Positions 6,909 through 11,127 of a stretch of 11,127 nucleotides of DNA are shown here, one piece after another. The stretch spans positions 1-11,127 of the forward strand of contig JAITST010000331.1 of assembly GCA_031287585.1 (NCBI GenBank). Reading direction: 5' to 3'. The DNA is from Planctomycetaceae bacterium. GTDB lineage: Bacteria; Planctomycetota; Planctomycetia; Pirellulales; Thermoguttaceae. Made by a program: the position numbers and the translations under genes. How positions within the stretch are numbered: position 1 is the first letter of the stretch; the number at the start of each line of letters is the position of its first letter. Below the pieces are notes generated by a model that was not told the origin of the DNA, made no database searches, and was given only the letters and a program-made list of their open reading frames with translations.

Positions 6909-7802
6909 ATGAGTGAAATTATCATTGACCCGTCGAAAGAGCGGCACATACTGGATTTTCGCACGCTCGGTTTTCGCGACGTTCTCGTATTGGGACATTA
7001 CATTTATCGTGAAGCCCATCAGCCGCTGCAAATTCACGATCACGGAAACTGCATCGAGATTTGTTATCTCGCCGAAGGGCATCAGTATTACCGCGTTATT
7101 GACAACGACTATTTCCTTCGCGGCGGCGAGGTGTTGATGACCTATCCGCACGAACCGCACAGCACAGGTTTTCTGCGTGAAGGCAAAGGCAATCTCTATT
7201 GGCTGATTATCCGGCGACCGGCGAAGACCAGCGGGTTTCTCGGAATGAAGTTTGAACACGGTAAAACGTTGTATGAATCGTTGAGCGGTTTGCCGTCGCG
7301 TCATTTCAAACTGCACATCGGTTCGCAAAAGAATCTGGAATCGGTTTTCACATTGATGGCAACGAATCAAACAACTCCGCCCGACACGTTCACGCTCATC
7401 AACATCCAAAACTATCTGCTACGCTTCCTGCTGGATTTAATCGACGCGGCAAAAACGCAGAAGCAAACAACCGTGTCGGAAAATATCGCACAAGCGGTGC
7501 GGCAAATCAAAGACAGCGGCGATAAGTTTTATACGCTGCACCAGTTGGCGCGGATAGCGAATCTTTCGGAGTCGCGTTTCAAACATCGTTTCAAAGAAGA
7601 AATCGGGACTACGCCCGCCGATTACCAAATCCGCCAAAAGATAGACCAAGCCCGCAAGTTGTTGCTGCGTCCCCAAACAACAATTCTTGATACCGCGTTG
7701 GATTTAGGTTTTTCGTCATCGCAATACTTCGCAACCGTGTTCCGCCGCTATACAGGAATGACACCAGCAGAGTATCGTGCCAGTGAAACGATGAGGGAAT
7801 GA
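6909..7802 (+). CDS. AraC-family transcriptional regulator with cupin sensor domain
   Basis: 297 aa DNA-binding regulator. The N-terminal cupin fold spans about 25-105 (HDHGNCIEICYLAEGHQYYRV, then FLRGGEVLMTYPHEPHSTG); its His-rich strands are typical of a small-ligand or sugar pocket. The C-terminal double helix-turn-helix spans about 190-290: FYTLHQLARIANLSESRFKHRFKEEIG is the first HTH and ILDTALDLGFSSSQYFATVFRRYTGMTPAEYR the second, with the conserved G-F-S-S-Q-F-type core. Family members bind direct repeats and switch on neighbouring catabolic genes. It diverges from the 6508-1804 cluster, so that is the probable target. Start ATG 6909 has no clear Shine-Dalgarno, but its first 16 codons are conserved in the duplicate at 6660, which supports it. 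It converges on the toxin gene, with 41 bp between. Confidence 0.93.
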   Translation: MSEIIIDPSKERHILDFRTLGFRDVLVLGHYIYREAHQPLQIHDHGNCIEICYLAEGHQYYRVIDNDYFLRGGEVLMTYPHEPHSTGFLREGKGNLYWLIIRRPAKTSGFLGMKFEHGKTLYESLSGLPSRHFKLHIGSQKNLESVFTLMATNQTTPPDTFTLINIQNYLLRFLLDLIDAAKTQKQTTVSENIAQAVRQIKDSGDKFYTLHQLARIANLSESRFKHRFKEEIGTTPADYQIRQKIDQARKLLLRPQTTILDTALDLGFSSSQYFATVFRRYTGMTPAEYRASETMRE

Positions 7803-7843
7803 TCGGTACTGACCTTTTGCGTTTTATTTTTTGCGGAATCTAT

Positions 7844-8113
7844 TCAAAGAGGTCGCTGTGCGTTCCTGTGCGAAACAGTTAGCGTTTTTTCGCCGTTGTT
7901 GATTTTATAAATCAACAACCAATCCGGTTTGATATGGCATTCACGGTTGCCTTCGTAAGTGCCGCTTAATGAATGGTCGTGATGCTTTTCTTCCAGCAGT
8001 TCACCTTGCTGCAACACCGCGACCACATCATTCATTAACGATGTATCATAACCTCGTCTGATAATTCGTTTTAAGTCCTTGCGGAATTTGGTAGTTGTGT
8101 TCTTTTGTTTCAT
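7844..8113 (-). CDS. YafQ-type RelE/ParE-superfamily toxin
   Basis: Predicted ribosome-dependent mRNA endonuclease of a type II toxin-antitoxin pair, 89 aa from this start. Numbered from the longer start at 8119, the motif DHSLSG gives His49, CHIKPDWLLIYKI gives His62 and Asp66, and TVSHRNAQ gives His84. These line up with the catalytic His50, His63, Asp67 and His87 known for E. coli YafQ, so the enzyme looks intact. The N-terminal KFRKDLKRIIRRG helix is also family-typical. Two starts are possible: ATG 8119, or ATG 8113, which overlaps the antitoxin stop as TGATG. I prefer 8113 because GAGGA lies 6 nt before it, while 8119 has no room for a ribosome site. Translation would be coupled to the antitoxin. 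Confidence 0.88.
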   Translation of the reverse strand: MKQKNTTTKFRKDLKRIIRRGYDTSLMNDVVAVLQQGELLEEKHHDHSLSGTYEGNRECHIKPDWLLIYKINNGEKTLTVSHRNAQRPL

Positions 8114-8427
8114 CACCATTCCTCATCTAAATCGTCCTCGGCTTCCATTTCCGCTTTGACTTCTGCAAGGATTTCTTCAAAACTATTATAAGATTTTGCT
8201 TGAATTTTACCGCTCGCAATATCTCTACCTTCCTGCAATGCCGCGATTGTCTCGGCGTTAGGAGTATGATAAATCTTGCACAGTTCACATTCCTGTCCCG
8301 CTGCAAGTTCGGGTTCAGAAACAAACTGCTTTTGCCTCATAACAAAATCCTTGACGGAATCCAAAATACTTTCCGGCAGAAAATCAATTTCGTGTTTCAA
8401 AAAATTACGGGTCTCAACGGCTGTCAT
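8113..8427 (-). CDS. Antitoxin partner of the YafQ-type toxin, with a CxxC motif
   Basis: 104 aa, upstream of and overlapping the toxin, the usual antitoxin-first order. The C-terminal half (PNAETIAALQEGRDIASG then SFEEILAEVKAEMEAEDD) resembles RelB/DinJ-like antitoxin segments that wrap the toxin. The N-terminal half (HEIDFLPESILDSVKDFVM) resembles short helical modules of the DUF2281 kind. Between them is Cys47-x2-Cys50-x3-His54, which may bind a metal or be redox-sensitive. The very acidic tail (EAEDDLDEEW) is typical. Start ATG 8427 has a strong AAAGGAGA site at 8435-8442. No ribbon-helix-helix domain is obvious to me, so how it binds DNA is unclear. Function is inferred mainly from the toxin next door. 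Confidence 0.82.
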   Translation of the reverse strand: MTAVETRNFLKHEIDFLPESILDSVKDFVMRQKQFVSEPELAAGQECELCKIYHTPNAETIAALQEGRDIASGKIQAKSYNSFEEILAEVKAEMEAEDDLDEEW

Positions 8428-8434
8428 TGATGGG

Positions 8435-8456
8435 TCTCCTTTCTTTATACGGTATA
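8435..8456 (-). promoter_or_regulatory. Ribosome site and small palindrome before the antitoxin
   Basis: AAAGGAGA (8435-8442, minus) is a strong ribosome site 7 nt before ATG 8427. Next to it TATAC-G-GTATA (8446-8456) is a symmetric element. Toxin-antitoxin pairs usually repress themselves at such palindromes, so this may be the operator, but it is short. Confidence 0.45.
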
Positions 8457-8505
8457 GTTATCGTTCACCTGAAAAACATTACCACCATTGTAACGCATAC
8501 CTCAC

Positions 8506-8529
8506 AAAACCGCAATCGGCGTGTTGCGG
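8506..8529 (-). terminator. Probable intrinsic terminator of the CBM9-like gene
   Basis: On the minus strand, 22 bp past the stop, CCGCAA and TTGCGG form a 6-bp stem with an 8-nt loop, followed directly by TTTTG. It is short but correctly placed. The remaining bases of 8457-8551 show nothing else. Confidence 0.5.
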
Positions 8530-8551
8530 ATACACAACCCCGCGTGCCTCA

Positions 8552-9259
8552 TCATCGCTCCTTCATAAACTGAATATATCCGTAAAAGCGAGGGACGTGT
8601 GCTGTTTCGCACATTGTCGGTATCCAACTGATAAAAATGTTTTCGGACGCGATGTTGCGGAAAAAGTTGATCCGCCATTCATCGTATTTCGACGGTGTCC
8701 CGAAACCATACACTTTGAACGCCGCAAAGGGGATGTACATATCCGCCGTCCAGATTTTCGCGTCGTTATCGACAAACGATGCGGTCTTGAATTTGGAGTT
8801 CCAGAGAAAATCACGTAACGGCAGGTCGAGTTTCAAGTCCATTTTCTCGCCGGTTGGCGCGACCTGAAACTCAACGTATTCGTGCTTGTACCAATCCGCA
8901 ACCGGATGAATAAACGCCTCCACAACATCCCGCTCCCAAAGCCCGACACGTTTTCCTTCGGTAATCGCCGGTTCTAATGTTGACAACTTGTCGAAACACG
9001 AAACAAAACGAAGTATCAAAAACCGCGAAGTCCAATACGCATTAACGTAGGTCTCATGAGAACGGTCAACGAGCGAACCGTCTTGAATCCGTTTCTCAAT
9101 CGCAGTTCCGGCGTACTGTTTCTGAAAACCTCCGGCAGTCCGCCGCCCCAATTCAGGCAAATCGAATTTCGACGAAAGATGCTGTGCAAAAATGTATTTT
9201 TTTGGTGTGTCCACAATGGGCGCGTTCATAAGGGATGTGGTCATAATGGATGTAGTCAT
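8552..9259 (-). CDS. CBM9/DOMON-like carbohydrate-binding domain protein
   Basis: 235 aa, nearly all a single 'carbohydrate-binding family 9-like' beta-sandwich. Family features seen: LWERDVVEAFIHP at 107-119 (the strand with an acidic pair), YVEFQVAPTGEKMDLKLD at 128-145, IWTADMYIPFAAF at 169-181, DEWRINFFR at 193-201, ISWIPT at 210-215 and HVPRFYGYIQF at 221-231. Such domains bind sugars or are fused to glycoside hydrolases; here it stands alone with no signal peptide, so either it acts inside the cell or export is not recognisable. The start is uncertain: the 5' end is a short tandem repeat (MTTSIMTTSLM), giving ATGs at 9259, 9244 and 9229, none with a ribosome site. The domain itself begins near KKYIF at 20-24, so any of them would do. 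No link to neighbours is evident. Confidence 0.75.
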   Translation of the reverse strand: MTTSIMTTSLMNAPIVDTPKKYIFAQHLSSKFDLPELGRRTAGGFQKQYAGTAIEKRIQDGSLVDRSHETYVNAYWTSRFLILRFVSCFDKLSTLEPAITEGKRVGLWERDVVEAFIHPVADWYKHEYVEFQVAPTGEKMDLKLDLPLRDFLWNSKFKTASFVDNDAKIWTADMYIPFAAFKVYGFGTPSKYDEWRINFFRNIASENIFISWIPTMCETAHVPRFYGYIQFMKER

Positions 9260-9359
9260 AGTGAATGATGTACCGCAGAGATTTCAAAATCTGACACATC
9301 CCATTCTAGCGGATGAATGAAATGATGTCGAGAGTGACGGCAGTCTGATAGAATAGTTA

Positions 9360-9430
9360 TTTTTTCACAGGTAGTTAAGGGTAGATAAGGATAGTTTTTT
9401 GTATTCTACCCTTAACTACCTGTGAAAAAA
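9360..9430. repeat. 26-bp perfect inverted repeat with 19-nt loop
   Basis: Arms 9360-9385 and 9405-9430 are exact reverse complements, from TTTTTTCACAGG outward to CCTGTGAAAAAA. The T-run and A-run are part of the stem, so no free U-tract follows on either strand; it is not a standard intrinsic terminator. It lies past the lipoprotein gene and before the CBM9-like gene, both on minus. An arm copy occurs at 1711. It is probably a dispersed hairpin element. Confidence 0.85.
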
Positions 9431-9431
9431 G

Positions 9432-9501
9432 TCCGGTTGGCGCGCCAACCGGAATCGTTGATTGAAAAGGTTTTGTCAGTGGTTAGGGCTTCTCATTAAA
9501 C
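9432..9501. repeat. Palindrome plus 3'-end repeat, copy B
   Basis: A 22-bp perfect palindrome (9432-9453, core GGTTGGCGCGCCAACC) is followed by GATTGAAAAGGTTTTGTCAG and sequence matching copy A at 3184-3250. In copy A this region holds the end of the DUF6807 gene; here the equivalent frame reads SAFNEKP-stop (stop at 9483-9485) with no intact gene. It may be the last trace of a lost paralogue, or a mobile 3'-end cassette. The bases from 9260 to 9359 and from 9502 to 9551 show nothing else. Confidence 0.65.
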
Positions 9502-9551
9502 GCGGAACCGTTTTGTGGTTGTACAGGAAAGCCGGCGCACCCTTTTCCATT

Positions 9552-10010
9552 TCACTTCGTCAAATCAAATTTTACTTTGTTGACACCTTTGTTTATGGTA
9601 ACGGTCAGACCGCTGGTTTCCGTATTGACGTAACGTATCGGAATGGAAAATTCGCTACCGCCCATTGTTGTTGAGCTGCCCGATGAGGGCTTGTCTGGCG
9701 ACGCATCTTCGTTGACGACTGGCTGTGTTTTTTGTTCTTTCAGGGCGATTATCGCGACTGCGGCTTCGCCGATTGGTGTGCCATCGTTGTCCTTGAACGT
9801 TGTTACGTTACGAATAACGCCGTTTTCGATGATGCCCGACGATTCTCTCGTTCCTTTGACGGCGAAGATAATCGTACCGTTTGCCAACGGCTGCCCGTCG
9901 AATGTAACCGTACCTTCAACCTTGCCCAACGTCAATCCGTTACCGCAGCCCGCACAAAATAACAACGCCGTCAAAAATCCTGTAACAATAAAAGTATAAA
10001 ATGTTTTCAT
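9552..10010 (-). CDS. Small lipoprotein with transthyretin-like/carboxypeptidase regulatory-like fold
   Basis: 152 aa. The N-terminus is a lipoprotein signal: a hydrophobic stretch (FIVTGFLTALLF) then CAGC with the lipid-bearing Cys22, so probably anchored in a membrane facing the periplasm. The next segment, GKVEGTVTFDGQPLANGTIIF at 29-49, is the standard opening strand pair of the carboxypeptidase regulatory-like (transthyretin-type) domain; IGEAAVAIIALKE at about 79-91 is a later strand. A Ser/Asp/Pro-rich linker (EDASPDKPSSGSS) interrupts the second half. Such lipoproteins are common in planctomycetes directly after DUF1559 genes, as here (119-bp gap). Cys at the -3 lipobox position is less usual than Leu. 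There is no Shine-Dalgarno. Role unknown; probably structural or cell-surface. Confidence 0.85.
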   Translation of the reverse strand: MKTFYTFIVTGFLTALLFCAGCGNGLTLGKVEGTVTFDGQPLANGTIIFAVKGTRESSGIIENGVIRNVTTFKDNDGTPIGEAAVAIIALKEQKTQPVVNEDASPDKPSSGSSTTMGGSEFSIPIRYVNTETSGLTVTINKGVNKVKFDLTK

Positions 10011-10051
10011 AGTTTTGTATAGAAAGTTGAATGTGAAAAAATACTGGGGAA

Positions 10052-10115
10052 AGGTGAGAGGTAATAAGTGAGCGTACTGTATAACAAAAGTTTGAACAAA
10101 TATTACCTCTCACCT
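10052..10115 (-). terminator. 15-bp hairpin between DUF1559 and lipoprotein genes
   Basis: AGGTGAGAGGTAATA (10052-10066) and its exact reverse complement (10101-10115) flank a 34-nt loop. It lies 14 bp past the DUF1559 stop. On the minus strand TTTCCCC follows, a poor U-tract. The related words CTCATTACTTACCT (10114-10127) suggest remnants of repeat units. It may end or slow transcription between the two genes. Confidence 0.5.
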
Positions 10116-10129
10116 CATTACTTACCTAA

Positions 10130-11127
10130 CTACAAGCCATTCGACTCACCGCCTTCTCTCGACGCGGCGGCACGATATGCTTCACCGCCGATGGTTTCCG
10201 AAACAAAACGGCACGAGCCGTCGCACATCGCAAAGTTTGCGCCGCCGCTGTGCATACTTCGAAAACCAATGTTCCAATCCCACGCCTGCAAACCGTCGAT
10301 AGTGACCGCACCAGCACTGTTTGGTAATTTTTGTATCAACCACGCATTGCGGGAATTGATAGGATGTGCTGTTGATGCCCAACATTGGGACCCCCAATTC
10401 TGCCAATGGCTTAACGTACCGATACACTCGCCAATCAAAAACGTGTTAGAAAGTCCGTCGGTAATGCCGCCGAAGTTCGCCGCCCAACCGCAAACGCCGA
10501 TCACGCCGCGCGGTTTGGTGATGTTGTTTCCCGCGCCCGTCATCCCAACAACGTCAGCGTTATTGTTTGTTCCCCAACCTGTTCCGGTACTGTTACGATA
10601 ATCTCCAATGCAGGCGGCGTAATCACTTTGAGAAAGTGTCCAGTTATCGTTCGCCTGAATCCCGCCGGAAACGCTCCAGCCCGTTTCTCCCGTAATCTCG
10701 CGTGCTAACGGGTCTGATGGACAAAGGAAGTTGGGATAAATTTTTCGGATCACTTTGTAATTACATTGAACCGTTGAATCGTTCATCATCTGGTCGTGAT
10801 TGGTTCCTGTCCACGCCGCAGGACGATCAAACGGTACTTTTGTCCAATCAATCATAGCGTAATCCGATTGTCCTTCGATAAACGGTAACAATCGAACAGT
10901 CCAGTTCCAACCCGCCGTTCCTCTTCCGCCACGCGACGTATCTTCACCGCCGTCACAAATGGGCAATCCGCCTTGAACATCGTGATAATTGTGCATCCCG
11001 AGCGCAATCTGTTTCATATTGTTCATACACTGCATCCGACGCGCCGCCTCACGGGCGGCTTGCACAGCGGGCAAGAGCAAAGCGATTAGAACGCCAATAA
11101 TGGCGATAACAACAAGAAGTTCAACCA
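10130..11127 (-). CDS. DUF1559 family protein with pilin-like N-terminus, 5' end cut off
   Basis: 331 residues are in the window; the start lies beyond the right edge. The visible N-terminus VELLVVIAIIGVLIALLLP is the hydrophobic helix of a type IV pilin/type II secretion pseudopilin, normally preceded by a Phe-Thr-Leu cleavage motif. Then comes the DUF1559 signature AVQAAREAARRMQC-NNMKQIALGMHNYHD, and near the end the conserved GANFAMCDGSCRFVSETI block (about 30 residues from the C-terminus). This is a hallmark family of planctomycetes, present in many copies per genome, likely exported through a pilin-type pathway; its function is not known. A TTG at 11080 could be mistaken for a start, but the upstream frame carries the conserved helix. 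Followed by the lipoprotein gene in the same orientation. Confidence 0.95.
   Translation of the reverse strand, partial: VELLVVIAIIGVLIALLLPAVQAAREAARRMQCMNNMKQIALGMHNYHDVQGGLPICDGGEDTSRGGRGTAGWNWTVRLLPFIEGQSDYAMIDWTKVPFDRPAAWTGTNHDQMMNDSTVQCNYKVIRKIYPNFLCPSDPLAREITGETGWSVSGGIQANDNWTLSQSDYAACIGDYRNSTGTGWGTNNNADVVGMTGAGNNITKPRGVIGVCGWAANFGGITDGLSNTFLIGECIGTLSHWQNWGSQCWASTAHPINSRNAWLIQKLPNSAGAVTIDGLQAWDWNIGFRSMHSGGANFAMCDGSCRFVSETIGGEAYRAAASREGGESNGL

Noticed and set aside
10068..10601. Plus-strand 177-codon open frame
   Set aside because: It is antisense to the DUF1559 gene, whose conserved blocks are unmistakable, and it starts inside the 10052-10115 hairpin.

Overview
The window looks like chromosomal DNA from a planctomycete, probably of the Pirellulales/Thermoguttaceae kind. 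The evidence is gene content: a DUF1559 protein with a type IV pilin-like N-terminus, a small lipoprotein with a transthyretin-like fold next to it, a DUF6807 (PmoA-like) secreted protein, a Tat-exported Gfo/Idh/MocA oxidoreductase, an autotransporter barrel remnant, and many intergenic hairpin repeats. Base composition is near 50% GC and most genes lack a clear Shine-Dalgarno. The phylum is an inference from families, not from a marker gene.

Layout. 1-1243 (minus) is the N-terminal 414 codons of a soluble PAS histidine kinase that runs off the left edge. 1244-1803 has no intact gene but holds a stranded autotransporter barrel fragment (plus strand) and a hairpin. 1804-6508 (minus) is a four-gene metabolic cluster, read right to left: a cytoplasmic Gfo/Idh/MocA dehydrogenase, a URO-D/MtaA-like protein 3 nt behind it, a long imperfect inverted repeat, a DUF6807 protein, a palindromic hairpin, and a Tat-exported Gfo/Idh/MocA protein. 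A divergent AraC-family regulator (6909-7802, plus) sits across a 400-bp gap. That gap holds four direct repeats of 17-19 bp period and a duplicated, truncated copy of the regulator's own 5' end. 7844-8427 (minus) is a YafQ-type toxin-antitoxin pair. 8552-9259 (minus) is a CBM9/DOMON-like domain protein. 9260-9551 is gene-free and holds a 26-bp perfect inverted repeat and a second copy of the palindromic 3'-end repeat. 9552-10010 (minus) is the small lipoprotein and 10130-11127 (minus) is the DUF1559 protein, cut by the right edge.

How it works together. The divergent AraC regulator, with its cupin sensor domain, probably controls the 6508-1804 cluster in response to a sugar or related small molecule. 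The cluster combines NAD(P)-type sugar dehydrogenases (one inside the cell, one exported), a zinc-thiolate methyltransferase-like protein and an exported DUF6807 protein. This suggests breakdown of an unusual, perhaps modified, carbohydrate; the substrate cannot be read from sequence. The best candidates for something undescribed are this gene combination, the direct-repeat operator, and the leader ORF that copies the regulator's first 16 residues. No tRNA, rRNA, transposase or CRISPR array was seen.
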